NCBI RefSeq assembly: GCF_001854885.1
Contig: NZ_MDDV01000013.1
Span: 1 to 64,000 of the forward strand
Direction: 5' to 3'
Origin: Ensifer sp. LCM 4579
Lineage (GTDB): Bacteria; Pseudomonadota; Alphaproteobacteria; Rhizobiales; Rhizobiaceae
DNA: 64,000 nucleotides
In this document: piece by piece, positions 1 through 8,354 of the stretch
How the letters are laid out: every line of letters starts with the position of its first letter
How positions within the stretch are numbered: position 1 is the stretch's first letter
Position numbers and translations under genes: made by a program
The notes under the pieces: model-generated
Databases searched by the model: none
What the model was told of the DNA's origin: nothing
Seen by the model: the letters and a program-made list of their open reading frames with translations, nothing else

Positions 1-248
1 CGCGAGCCACCGCGAAGGCGGTGGGCCACCGCACATCGACGGTTAAGTTAGCGCATATGGGGTTAAACCCGAGGATGCGAAAGCATCGTCCTGCGGGTCT
101 CTCCTAGCCAGACAGCCCGATCGAGCCGGTCCTATCGGTTCCTATCATCGAGATTTGGTATTAGCGACATTGCCGACATGACGTCCTCTTGACGTATCCC
201 GATTGTGTCCTGTCTCAAGGCGATCCGTATCGAAGTGCAGAAGGCCGG
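1..248. other. Gene-free structured region, possible leader RNA
   Basis: No credible reading frame is present. Three compact inverted repeats follow one another on the plus strand: CCACCGC (7-13) with GCGGTGG (18-24) around a GAAG loop; GGGTT (60-64) with AACCC (66-70); GATGC (74-78) with GCATC (83-87) around a GAAA tetraloop. Such spacing suggests a folded RNA. From memory the stretch around 40-160 resembles the rhizobial speF (ornithine decarboxylase) leader, but I could not compare it with an Rfam model. No decarboxylase gene follows on the plus strand. The strand and identity are therefore uncertain. Confidence 0.3.
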
Positions 249-342
249 CTACAGCGCCGCGCGTTTTTTAGGCGCGCAAAGGTCGCTGTAGCACTTTGAA
301 TTTTTAATCGAGGTCGATTAAAGGAGACATGCAGTAGGCCTC
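249..342 (+). repeat. Palindromic intergenic repeat, copy 1 (RIME-like)
   Basis: Two stem-loops in tandem. The first pairs CTACAGCG (249-256) with CGCTGTAG (284-291) and has an inner CGCGC/GCGCG stem. The second pairs TTTAATCG with CGATTAAA across AGGT at about 303-322. It ends in AAGGAGACATGCAGTAGG. The same order of elements recurs at 59279-59394. This copy lacks the CTGCATGTC left arm seen in copy 2. The form fits the short mosaic palindromes scattered between genes in rhizobia; the family name is my inference. Confidence 0.7.
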
Positions 343-388
343 CTGCTGCCTTGAAGCGGAGCCGACGATACCGTTTCGTCGGGGAGAA

Positions 389-1063
389 CTACTGCAGAAG
401 CTTAAGCAGTTCTCGAGCGGCCGAAGTTGACGAAGACGGGTTCTGTCCGGTGATCAGCTGCCCGTCGACGACTGTGAAGTCGACCCAATCGGCGGCTTTT
501 TCAAAGCGGCCGCCGAGGCGCTTCAACTCGTCTTCGACGAGGAACGGCACGACTTCGGTCAATTGCACCGCCTCCTCCTCGGAATTGGTGAAACCGGTGA
601 CACGCTTTCCCTTGACGATCGGCTCGCCCTGATGGGTGGCCCCGCGCAGGACAGCGGGGCCGTGGCAGACGGCCGCGACCGGCTTGCCAGCGTTGTAGAA
701 ATCCTCGATGAGCGCGATCGAGTTCGCGTCGTCCGCAAGGTCCCACATCGGCCCGTGTCCGCCCGGATAGAAGATCGCGTCGAAGCCTTCCATCTTGACC
801 TCGGCGACCCGTCTGGTGCTCGCCAGTTCCGCCTGAGCGGCGGGATCTCTCTTGAAACGCTCCATCGCCTCGGTCTGGTTTTCCGGCTCGTCGCTTTTGG
901 GATCGATCGGCGGCTGACCGCCCTTGGGGGAGGCGAGCGTCACCTCCGCTCCGGCGTCTTTGAAGACATAATAAGGCGCTGCAAACTCCTCCAGCCAGAA
1001 GCCGGTCGGCTTGCCGGTGTTGCCGAGCTGGTCATGCGAAGTCAGAACCATCAGTATTTTCAT
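389..1063 (-). CDS. DJ-1/PfpI family glutamine-amidotransferase-like protein
   Basis: A 224-residue protein of the class-I glutamine amidotransferase-like (DJ-1/PfpI, Hsp31/glyoxalase III-like) family. The nucleophile elbow AVCHGPAVL carries Cys133. The YPGGHGPMWDL loop lies around residue 100, and the LEEFAAPYYVF helix near residue 24 supplies the conserved Glu. Such proteins act as chaperones, glyoxalases or deglycases, and the exact activity cannot be fixed here. The start at 1063 is chosen because AAGGA lies 8 bases upstream; ATG codons at 1069 and 1093 are too close to or beyond the ribosome site. It is divergent from the broken LysR gene, which may once have controlled it. Confidence 0.85.
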   Translation of the reverse strand: MKILMVLTSHDQLGNTGKPTGFWLEEFAAPYYVFKDAGAEVTLASPKGGQPPIDPKSDEPENQTEAMERFKRDPAAQAELASTRRVAEVKMEGFDAIFYPGGHGPMWDLADDANSIALIEDFYNAGKPVAAVCHGPAVLRGATHQGEPIVKGKRVTGFTNSEEEAVQLTEVVPFLVEDELKRLGGRFEKAADWVDFTVVDGQLITGQNPSSSTSAARELLKLLQ

Positions 1064-1217
1064 CGCCATCTTCCTTCTCATTGAGACGATCATTCGCCTG
1101 CCCGGGCCCTCGCAGTATCCGTTCAGGGCTTAGGGCTGGCGCCATTGTTTACCTGGTACTGTTTTCGGGTGAATACTCGTTGTCCGGCAGACACTATCCC
1201 GAAAGGCGGCAGAATAA

Positions 1218-2152
1218 ATGGATCGCATAGACGCAATGAAAGTGTTCGTCACCGCGATAGACGAGGGCAGCCTCGCCGGCGCGCGGCCCGCCGATTGAAG
1301 CGATCGCCGACGGCGGTCAGCCGGGCATTGAGTTTACTCGAGGCCCATGTCGGCGTCGAGCTATTGCACCGGACCACCCGCACGCTGAAACTCAGCGAAG
1401 CCGGTCAGCGCTATGCCGCCGCCTGCCGGCGGGTGCTCACCGATCTCGAGGAAGCCGATATGCTCGCCGGAGGGGAGCGCGCCGCCCCTCGGGGCATGTT
1501 GACAGTGTCGGCGCCGCCGGTCCTCGGGGAGGAAGTGCTTCGCCCTATTCTCGACGATTTCCTCGATCTCTTCCCGACCGTGTCGGCCCGGCTTCTCCTC
1601 CTCGACCGGTTCGTCCATCTGGTGGACGAGGGCGTCGACATTGCCGTTCGCATCGGTCAGTTGGCGGATTCGTCACTCATCTCCACCCGGCTCGGCGGCG
1701 ATGTCAGGCGCGTCGTGGTCGCCGCGCCTCGTTACCTCGCCAGTCATCCCCGCATCGATGAACCGGCGGATCTGATGAAACATCAGATTGTGGCGTTCAC
1801 CAACTTCGGCCTCGATTCCTGGAGTTTCACGCCGGCCAAAGGCGGGACCATCCCGCGCACCGTCCAGTTTACGCCGAGATATATTGTGAACAGCGTGCGT
1901 GCCGCTGCTGCGTCCGCCGCCGCTGGATGCGGTCTGACCAGGCTCTATTCCTATCACGTTGCCGAATATGTGAGAGACGGCCGCCTCAAGATCGTGCTCG
2001 CCGATGCCGAGTCCCCGCCTCTCCCGGTACACCTCATTGCTCCGCAGGGTCGCATGTCGGTGCCGAAAGTCCGCGCTTTTGTCGACTTCGCGGCTCCGCG
2101 TCTGCGTACGGCATTCGCTCGGCTCGCAGCGGAGGCGGGCACGCTCGGCTGA
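1218..2152 (+). pseudogene. LysR-family regulator, frameshifted in the HTH
   Basis: The natural start is the ATG at 1218, giving MDRIDAMKVFVTAIDEGSLAGA, a standard LysR N-terminus. About 24 codons in, the frame hits TGA just after the helix-turn-helix begins. The rest of the protein continues in the -1 frame: ARRLKRSPTAVSRALSLLEA, then a complete effector domain to 2152. Adding one G in the GC-run near 1280-1290 restores LAGAARRLKRSPTAV exactly, so this is a one-base loss or a sequencing error. If intact the protein would be about 311 residues. It lies between a divergent DJ-1-like gene and a downstream SDR gene, the usual arrangement for a local LysR activator. An upstream reading beginning at 1145 has no LysR-like N-terminus. 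Confidence 0.85.
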
Positions 2153-2293
2153 TTATGCCGGCAATCGGTAGAGTGTCTGCCGCACGGCGGCAATTCTCCT
2201 GAAGTTGGCATGGATCTAGATTCGATTGCACCGACGCCGAGGGCGGAGGGCGGACGCAGGATGCGGCCGCTGCAATCGAGAAGGATCACGTCC

Positions 2294-3007
2294 ATGACCA
2301 CCGAACAGAAAGTCGTCATCATCACCGGCGCATCTCAAGGCATCGGCGCCGGATTGGTTCGCGCCTACCGCGACCGGAACTATCGCGTCGTCGCCACTTC
2401 GCGGTCGATCAAGCCGAGCGCCGACCCGGATATCCACAGCGTCACCGGCGACATCAGCAAGCCGGAGACGGCAGAACTGGTCGTCCGCGAGGGGCTCGAG
2501 CGCTTCGGCCGCGTCGACTCGCTGGTGAACAATGCCGGCGTCTTCCTCGCCAAGCCGTTCGTCCAGATGACCGAGGAAGACTTCGAGCATAACCTTGGCG
2601 TGAACGTCGCCGGCTTCTTCCACATCACCCGACGCGCCGCCGCGGAGATGGTGAAGCAAGGCTCCGGTCACATCGTCAGCATCACCACCAGCCTCGTCGA
2701 CCAGCCAATGGTCGGCATGCCCTCTGCGCTTGCCTCGCTGACCAAGGGCGGCCTGAATGCGGTGACCCGGTCGCTGGCGATGGAGTTCTCCAAGACCGGC
2801 GTTCGCGTAAACGCGGTGTCGCCGGGGATCATCAAGACGCCGATGCACGCGCCCGAGACGCACTCTGCACTTGCAGGACTGCACCCGGTCGGCCGGATGG
2901 GCGATATTCGCGACATCGTCGATGCCGTCCTCTATCTCGAAACCGCGGGCTTTGTCACCGGCGAGATCCTTCACGTCGACGGCGGCCAGAACGCCGGCCG
3001 CTGGTGA
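2294..3007 (+). CDS. SDR-family protein lacking the catalytic Tyr
   Basis: A 237-residue short-chain dehydrogenase/reductase fold. The cofactor motif TGASQGIG is at residues 11-18, NNAG at 79-82 and the C-terminal GEILHVDGGQNAG is typical. The catalytic YxxxK motif reads ASLTK: Lys151 is present, but the Tyr position is Ala147. Classical SDR chemistry uses that Tyr, so the enzyme may use another acid/base, bind NAD(P) without reduction, or act on an unusual substrate. The start at 2294 has AAGGA about 9 bases upstream. It is followed 64 bases later by a tautomerase gene and probably shares its transcript. Confidence 0.85.
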   Translation: MTTEQKVVIITGASQGIGAGLVRAYRDRNYRVVATSRSIKPSADPDIHSVTGDISKPETAELVVREGLERFGRVDSLVNNAGVFLAKPFVQMTEEDFEHNLGVNVAGFFHITRRAAAEMVKQGSGHIVSITTSLVDQPMVGMPSALASLTKGGLNAVTRSLAMEFSKTGVRVNAVSPGIIKTPMHAPETHSALAGLHPVGRMGDIRDIVDAVLYLETAGFVTGEILHVDGGQNAGRW

Positions 3008-3071
3008 CACGACCGCGTCCCAACGGCGCGCTCACCTGAAAACACCCAGACAAGTCGCAAAGGAGGCTGCA

Positions 3072-3308
3072 ATGCCTATCGTCACGGTACAGGTTACTCG
3101 AGAAGGAACCACACCCGACCGCAACTCAGTCACGCCTGAGGAAAAAGCCGCAATCATCAAGGGGGTTAGCGAGGTGCTCCTCGACGTCCTGAACAAGCCG
3201 CTGGACTCAACCTACGTGGTGATAGAGGAGGTGGATCTCGACAACTGGGGCTGGGGCGGCCTGCCGACGGAGCAATATCGCCGAGTGCGTGCCAGGGCAC
3301 AATCCTGA
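3072..3308 (+). CDS. 4-oxalocrotonate tautomerase-like protein
   Basis: A 78-residue member of the tautomerase/4-OT family. Pro follows the initiator Met (MPIVTVQVTREG), so Met removal would leave the N-terminal catalytic Pro1 used in this family. The core VTPEEKAAIIKGVSEVLLDVL and the closing VIEEVDLDNWGWGG are typical of small tautomerases. AAAGGAGG lies just upstream at 3059-3066. Its position between an SDR and a nitronate monooxygenase suggests a small detoxification or catabolic operon, but the substrate is unknown. Confidence 0.85.
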   Translation: MPIVTVQVTREGTTPDRNSVTPEEKAAIIKGVSEVLLDVLNKPLDSTYVVIEEVDLDNWGWGGLPTEQYRRVRARAQS

Positions 3309-3431
3309 AACCACCAAACCGCCGGTATCCTCGTCTCCTTGCGTGGCGGCGCGATACCGGCGGCGTGTTTCGGCAGTGATGCGCCGCCGCTCGCCTGTGT
3401 GACCCACCAAGCCATTGGGGAGAAATCGCAT

Positions 3432-4481
3432 ATGGCAACGATTATCGAGAACGATCATTTTCGAAGGCTTCGACTGAAGTATCCGCTTATTGTCGCGCCT
3501 ATGGCGGGCGGGCCATCGTCGCCTGAACTCGTGGCGGCAGCATCGAGCGCGGCCGCGCTGGGGTCGGCCGGTGCGGCCTATTCCAGCTCTGTGCAGATCG
3601 AAGAATTCGCGGCGAAGGTCCGCCAACGCACCGACCGGCCCTTCGCGATCAACCTCTTCGTCCCACACCCTGTCCCGCGGATCCAGTCCGATATGATCGA
3701 AAGGGCAATGGCAGCCACTGCAAAGTATCGCGCCGAGCTTCGTCTGCCCCCGGCGCAACTTTCGGAGCCATATGAGGAGGATTTCGATGCGCAGTTCGAA
3801 GCGGTGCTCAGGGTCGGGCCGGCCGTCTTCAGCTTCGTCTTCGGGCTGCTTTCCGCAGACCATATGCGTGCCGCGCGCAAGGCTGGCATGCTGCTCATCG
3901 GGACCGCCACGACACCGGAGGAAGCGAAGCTTCTCGAAGAGAGCGGCGTCGACGCCATCACGCTTCAGGGTTTCGAGGCGGGCGGCCATCGCGGCATCTT
4001 CGATCCGGATGGCGCCGACAGTGGGCTCGGCATGCGGGACCTGCTGGCGTTGACGGTGCCGAGGGTTCGGGTGCCATTGATCGCGGCCGGCGGCATCATG
4101 ACCGCCGAGGATATTCGCGAGGCACTCGCAGCCGGCGCGGAGGCTGTACAGATGGGTACGGCGTTCCTCGCCACGACCGAGGCGGGCACATCCGCACCTT
4201 ACCGAGCGAAGCTGCTTGGGCCTGCGCGAACGACACGGACCACGCGCGCCTTCTCGGGTCGGCTCGCACGCGGAATCGAGAACCGCTTCATGCGGGAGAT
4301 GGACGCCGAGGCGAACGCGGTCATGCCCTTTCCCGCACAGAACAAGTTCACGCGCGACATCCGGGTCGCGTCGTCGGCTGCGGGTTCAGCGGATTTCCTG
4401 TCATTGTGGGCCGGCACGGGTCGAGGCGATCTGTGGCAAGGCCCGGCATCCGGACTGATCCAGCAACTCTTCCCCGAATGA
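3432..4481 (+). CDS. Nitronate monooxygenase (NMO/2-nitropropane dioxygenase family)
   Basis: A 349-residue FMN TIM-barrel protein. The start YPLIVAPMAGGPSSPELVAA is the usual NMO opening. DAITLQGFEAGGHRG contains the conserved substrate-pocket His. IAAGGIMTAEDIREALAAGA followed by VQMGTAFL forms the FMN phosphate-binding region. The family oxidises alkyl nitronates such as propionate 3-nitronate, a plant toxin common in legumes, to aldehyde or oxo-acid plus nitrite. GGGGAG at 3417-3422 supports the start at 3432. It follows the tautomerase gene by 123 bases on the same strand. Confidence 0.9.
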   Translation: MATIIENDHFRRLRLKYPLIVAPMAGGPSSPELVAAASSAAALGSAGAAYSSSVQIEEFAAKVRQRTDRPFAINLFVPHPVPRIQSDMIERAMAATAKYRAELRLPPAQLSEPYEEDFDAQFEAVLRVGPAVFSFVFGLLSADHMRAARKAGMLLIGTATTPEEAKLLEESGVDAITLQGFEAGGHRGIFDPDGADSGLGMRDLLALTVPRVRVPLIAAGGIMTAEDIREALAAGAEAVQMGTAFLATTEAGTSAPYRAKLLGPARTTRTTRAFSGRLARGIENRFMREMDAEANAVMPFPAQNKFTRDIRVASSAAGSADFLSLWAGTGRGDLWQGPASGLIQQLFPE

Positions 4482-4540
4482 ACGACAAAAACGCGCTTGC
4501 TTCGGTCGCAAAAGGCGGCCGTCCCCGGGGCCCGACGGCG

Positions 4541-5026
4541 ACGCCGTCGCACAAGCGCAATATCGGCATGGTGTTCCAGCGCTACACGCTGTGCCCGCAT
4601 CTTTCCGTCGGCGAAAACATCACCTTTCCCTTGAAAGTCCGGCGCTGGCCGAAGGCGGAGATCGATGCCAAGGTGCACGCGATACTGACGCTCGTTCGGC
4701 CGGGAAGACTTCGGGGATCGTAAGCCTAGCATGACCGTCTCCAACGTCCCCCTCCACGGGGCTGCATGCTCCGGAGCCAAGGCGGCACTCATGCTGAGGC
4801 CGGAGCGGCTGCTCCTGTCCAGGACGCAGTCCGAGGCGGGTTTGCCCGTCACGGTCAGCGACATCACCTTCTCGGCAACAACGTCCATGCGGCCAGCAAG
4901 ACCAGCAAAGGCAACGATTTGTCCGTCCGCCTTCCATTCGGGCACGAAGCGATTTCCGGGCTCGATCGCGGCGATGCGGTCTGGCTGAAATTCGACGCCG
5001 CGGCGGCGCATGTCTTCGGTCAATGA
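4541..5026 (+). pseudogene. Relic of a sugar/polyamine-type ABC ATPase
   Basis: Two pieces of one ABC importer ATPase survive. The first (about 4541-4720) reads SHKRNIGMVFQRYTLCPHLS and continues through the Q-loop helical region to a stop. Walker A, the LSGGQ signature and Walker B are absent. The second (about 4780-5026) resembles the C-terminal TOBE domain, beginning LMLRPERLLLS in one frame and finishing GNNVHAASKTSKGNDLSVRL to AAAAHVFGQ in another, so it has at least one further frameshift near 4870. The piece is non-functional. It suggests a former transporter operon here that was deleted. Confidence 0.75.
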
Positions 5027-5102
5027 AGGCGGAGCATTCGAGCCATTCGGCGCTTCGCGGCAAGGCCGAGCGGTCTGACATCATGCGCTCAGTTCATTGC
5101 CC

Positions 5103-6728
5103 TCATGGCCGGATGTCGAGTTGTCCTTCGAGCTGCACCATCTCGAAGTCGCTGATCAGGATATCGACGCGGACACGCCAGGTGCCTGGGAGCGGGATGG
5201 CAATCCGGTCAATCCGCCAGTCCGATTCGCTGCGCCGCACGGCCGGTCGCCTGAACGGCTCAATGCCCGAATCGGGCTTGGACAAGACGAGCGTCACCTC
5301 CTTGGCGTCAAGCCTGCGGAAATCACCGGTGAGCACGCTGATCGAAACTTCAACGTCGCCGGCGTGTCCGGGTATGACTTGAATGAAGGCCATCGCCTTG
5401 TCGGTGTGGATGTGCTCGGTCGCAGGCTGAGCCGCGGCAGCCGCCAGGGCGCGCGGCGGCGGCGTGAAACGCCAGGACGCCACGACTGTGAAGATCAGGA
5501 GCACGATCGCCGTCTCGGCGGCAATCGTGCGAACCAGCCGCGTGGTGGCGGGGCCATCGCCGGCCAGAACCGGCGCGGTGAGGCTCCAGCGATTGATGGC
5601 GGCGAGCAGGAACAGCCCGGCGAGCAGCCCCAATTTCACGAGAAGAACTCGGCCATAGGCCGTGTCGAAGAGAGCGTGAGGCTGCTGCACCTGGACGATG
5701 GCCAGCGTGACACCGGCGCCGACAAGGGCGGCGACCGCAAAGGGAACGATCGCGGAGAAGCGGCGCAGTCCGGCGACCGCCGCCGGGTCACCTCTTTTCA
5801 ATGCAAGACCCAGAGGCGCAAGCGCTCCCACCCAGAAGGCAATCGCCGCGGCGTGGACGAAGACCGCCGGGCGCATGAGCCATTGTGGCGCTGCCGCGGC
5901 CGCATGGCCGCTCAGCGATAACGCAGCCGCGGCGAGGATCAGGCCGAGGAACGAAGAGGGGCGCGAAATTGGCCCCTTGCCTGACAGAAGAGCCGCCGCG
6001 GCCGAAATGAGGGCGAGGACGGCGACGACGACCGTGCGGCCGAAGCTTGTCGCCATGGCCGTGGACCAGACAAACGGTTCGGTGATGCGCGCCACGGGCG
6101 CCGCCAGCGCATCGAGCCCTTGGAAACCGGCGGAAGCGAGAGCACCGAGAATGCCGATGCCGAGGGCGCCGCCGGCTATATTGCGGCCGGACCGGGAGCC
6201 GCCGAGCAGCCAGCCCGACGCGAACACGCCGCCGACACCGATGAACAGGCCGATATAGAGCGCCACCCTCGAAGCGAGCACGCTGGCGCGAACGGTCCAG
6301 TCAATCTCGTCCGCGATCGGCGGAGGCGCGGCATCCGCCTCGCCGATCGAGAACACCACCGAACCGCCGACCGGATGTCCGTCCGCCGAAATCACACGCC
6401 AGCTCAGCACATGCGTTCCGCGGTCGAGGCCGGTCGGCGCCACGATCTCGACGGTTCGATCCCTGACCTCGAAGCGATCGAGCGGGATCGAGGAGCCGTC
6501 CGGCCTCACCAGCTTCAGCGATAAGGGCGACACCGGTTCGCTGAAGGTGAGGGCATAGCCTGACGGTGCCATCTCGACGACGGCGCCGTCTTCGGGATTG
6601 CTCGAGATGAACGCCGCATGCGCAGAGGCGACGGCGATCTGCGCGAGAACGCCGAACAGCGCAAGCGTCAGCAACCTTGCAATGCGAGAGAGGATCGGTG
6701 GCATAGCGAGCGTGTTGCGTCCTCTCAT
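5103..6728 (-). CDS. CopC-CopD fusion copper protein
   Basis: About 541 residues. A signal peptide ending near VASAHA leads to a CopC beta-barrel domain (AAFISSNPEDGAVVEMAPSG, then VSWRVIS-ADGHPVGGS; residues about 38-130) whose N-terminal His may ligate copper. It is followed by a CopD-type membrane domain with eight or so hydrophobic helices (about 150-450). The protein probably binds copper in the periplasm and moves it across the inner membrane. The start is uncertain: ATG at 6728 and ATG at 6704 are both possible and neither has a strong ribosome site. It is 34 bases downstream of the DUF1775 gene, so the two are co-transcribed. Confidence 0.85.
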   Translation of the reverse strand: MRGRNTLAMPPILSRIARLLTLALFGVLAQIAVASAHAAFISSNPEDGAVVEMAPSGYALTFSEPVSPLSLKLVRPDGSSIPLDRFEVRDRTVEIVAPTGLDRGTHVLSWRVISADGHPVGGSVVFSIGEADAAPPPIADEIDWTVRASVLASRVALYIGLFIGVGGVFASGWLLGGSRSGRNIAGGALGIGILGALASAGFQGLDALAAPVARITEPFVWSTAMATSFGRTVVVAVLALISAAAALLSGKGPISRPSSFLGLILAAAALSLSGHAAAAAPQWLMRPAVFVHAAAIAFWVGALAPLGLALKRGDPAAVAGLRRFSAIVPFAVAALVGAGVTLAIVQVQQPHALFDTAYGRVLLVKLGLLAGLFLLAAINRWSLTAPVLAGDGPATTRLVRTIAAETAIVLLIFTVVASWRFTPPPRALAAAAAQPATEHIHTDKAMAFIQVIPGHAGDVEVSISVLTGDFRRLDAKEVTLVLSKPDSGIEPFRRPAVRRSESDWRIDRIAIPLPGTWRVRVDILISDFEMVQLEGQLDIRP

Positions 6729-6762
6729 CGCGGTTGCCGGAGCTGTCGTCAATTCAGCTTGA

Positions 6763-7293
6763 TCAGTGGCCGCCCGTCTTTTCAAGCAGTTTGATCCCCG
6801 GCGCTGGATGTTCGAGATCTTCGCTCGACTGTCCCTCGGCCGGGATCTCGATCCACCGCTCGGCTGCACCATCCGGGCATTCCTGGACGATCGGCAGATA
6901 GAGTGTCTTGCCGACCGGCAGGCTGTTGGTCAGGAACGCACGGAACACGAACTCGTCATAGTCGTCATCGGCGAGACTGCCGCCCTTCCAGACGATCTCC
7001 TTCACGCCCTCCTTCATCGGCGTGCCATAGTAGTCATAGGACTTCTCGTAGGCCCCCTTGATCTTCTCCAGCGTCCAACCGGGTTTCGGCATCGGCTTAG
7101 CGGCAATGACACCTTCCGGAACCTGGACACGCACGGCAATCGTCGGCTTGCCTTCGCAACCATGCCCGATGCGGATGACCGCTTTGTAGGCGGAACCGAC
7201 CGGCGCCTCCGTTTTTTCCAGCGTCGCATGGGCGAAGGCTGTCGTGGCGGTGAGTGCAATCAGGGCAGTGGCGGTTACCAGTTTTTTCGACAT
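6763..7293 (-). CDS. YcnI-like DUF1775 protein
   Basis: 176 residues. The signal peptide ends at AFA and leaves a mature N-terminal His (HATLEKTEAPVGSAYKAVIR). DUF1775 (YcnI-like) proteins bind copper at this N-terminus in the periplasm. The conserved GCEGKPTIAVRVQVPEGV and KPGWTL segments are present. AAGGAG lies 7 bases before the ATG at 7293. It precedes the CopC-CopD gene, the same partnership as ycnI/ycnJ in Bacillus, and so belongs to copper uptake or handling. Confidence 0.88.
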   Translation of the reverse strand: MSKKLVTATALIALTATTAFAHATLEKTEAPVGSAYKAVIRIGHGCEGKPTIAVRVQVPEGVIAAKPMPKPGWTLEKIKGAYEKSYDYYGTPMKEGVKEIVWKGGSLADDDYDEFVFRAFLTNSLPVGKTLYLPIVQECPDGAAERWIEIPAEGQSSEDLEHPAPGIKLLEKTGGH

Positions 7294-7564
7294 CTGGTTT
7301 CTCCTTCGGAGCATTGAAAAATTTTGCCGTGGAATTCGGGTTTGGCAAAGGCTTAGGCTTGCTGAGGTGCGCGACATTCGCGAACATCGGTCGCGCAGCG
7401 GACCGAACCCGCGTGGAACCGCTCGATGAAAGGGGCCGGTCCTCGGAGGAGTCGAAGCCGCGCGAACCGATGGTTGCAGCTCGTCGGCCGCCAGGTGATC
7501 GCATCAAGTGATCACGCTTCGATTGCGGGCGAAGGCCGGCGCGGAGGCACCGAGCGGAAAGCGA

Positions 7565-7942
7565 TCAGGCGATCAGCGTTGGGGGAGCGCGGGGGTAGCC
7601 CGGATGATGCTCACGGGCACGGAATTGGATCTCCGACGGCGGGAATTGGCGCGCGCCGGATGATTGAAAAACCGGAAGAAACGAACCCGCATCGGCAGTG
7701 GTTGGCAGGAGTGGCTGCGACATGCAGCATCCGGAGAGGCAGCAGTCGGCTGCTTGGCGATCGCCGCCGCCGTGATCACCGGTATCGGAGTGGTGCGCAC
7801 TGATGCACAGCGGGTTGCCAAAGGCGTCGCGTTGCGCGGAGACCGGCATTTCGCCGGAGGCGAAAGCGCCGATGGCGGATTGCAGGACGAGCAGCCAGGC
7901 TGCGACAAGCGCGAGTCCCCACCCTTTGCGTCGGCTCAACAC
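7565..7942 (-). CDS. DUF2946-like Cys-rich membrane-anchored protein
   Basis: About 125 residues from the GTG at 7942, preceded by GGAAGGGAG. A TTG at 7975 is possible but has no ribosome site. There is one N-terminal hydrophobic segment (LALVAAWLLVLQSAIGAFA), then DAFGNPLCISAHH, a His/Asp/Gly stretch and CCLSGCCM. The pattern matches DUF2946 proteins, small exported polypeptides often found in copper loci. Metal binding by the Cys/His cluster is inferred. It lies on the same strand as the DUF1775/CopCD genes, 271 bases upstream of them. Confidence 0.7.
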   Translation of the reverse strand: MLSRRKGWGLALVAAWLLVLQSAIGAFASGEMPVSAQRDAFGNPLCISAHHSDTGDHGGGDRQAADCCLSGCCMSQPLLPTTADAGSFLPVFQSSGARQFPPSEIQFRAREHHPGYPRAPPTLIA

Positions 7943-8354
7943 GATCGATCTCCCTTCCGAAGCGCCCTGAAACAAGGTGACGACGGATATCTACCCGGGA
8001 CTGGTACACACTTCATTGTTCCATATCAACTATGGGCGGAATCGGAGCGGGCATGAAGTCGTCCGGTGTGGCCGAACGGACGGCGATCCGTCGCCTCCGA
8101 CACCCATGATGGTCCGGTGGCTGGTCTCGAACTTTCGAGCGCGGCCTAAATGCTGATATTTTGGCCGAGATCATCCAGCACTGCGCTGCAACCAGCCACT
8201 TGCTCAATTCTATGACGGGGATGAGCGTCCATTCAAGAGCTGTAGGGACCGGCGTCGCATCCCTTCAAGACCTGAAACTCCTCGCCGTGGCGGAAACAAA
8301 TGCCCCGGCGAAGTTCGCGTTCACATCCGACACCGCTCTATAGCTGGCGCCAGG
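7943..8354. other. Intergenic region, nothing assigned
   Basis: 412 bases between the DUF2946-like gene start and the end of the benE-like gene. It should hold the promoter of the copper genes reading left. Open frames here (for example 8161-8343 plus) have no ribosome site and no recognisable product. I see no convincing RNA gene or repeat. Confidence 0.5.

Noticed and set aside
1145-1217. Upstream extension of the LysR gene in its downstream frame
   Set aside because: The residues do not resemble a LysR N-terminus; the true start is at 1218 in another frame.
8161-8343. Short plus-strand open frame in a gene-free gap
   Set aside because: No ribosome site, no recognisable product and no partner gene.
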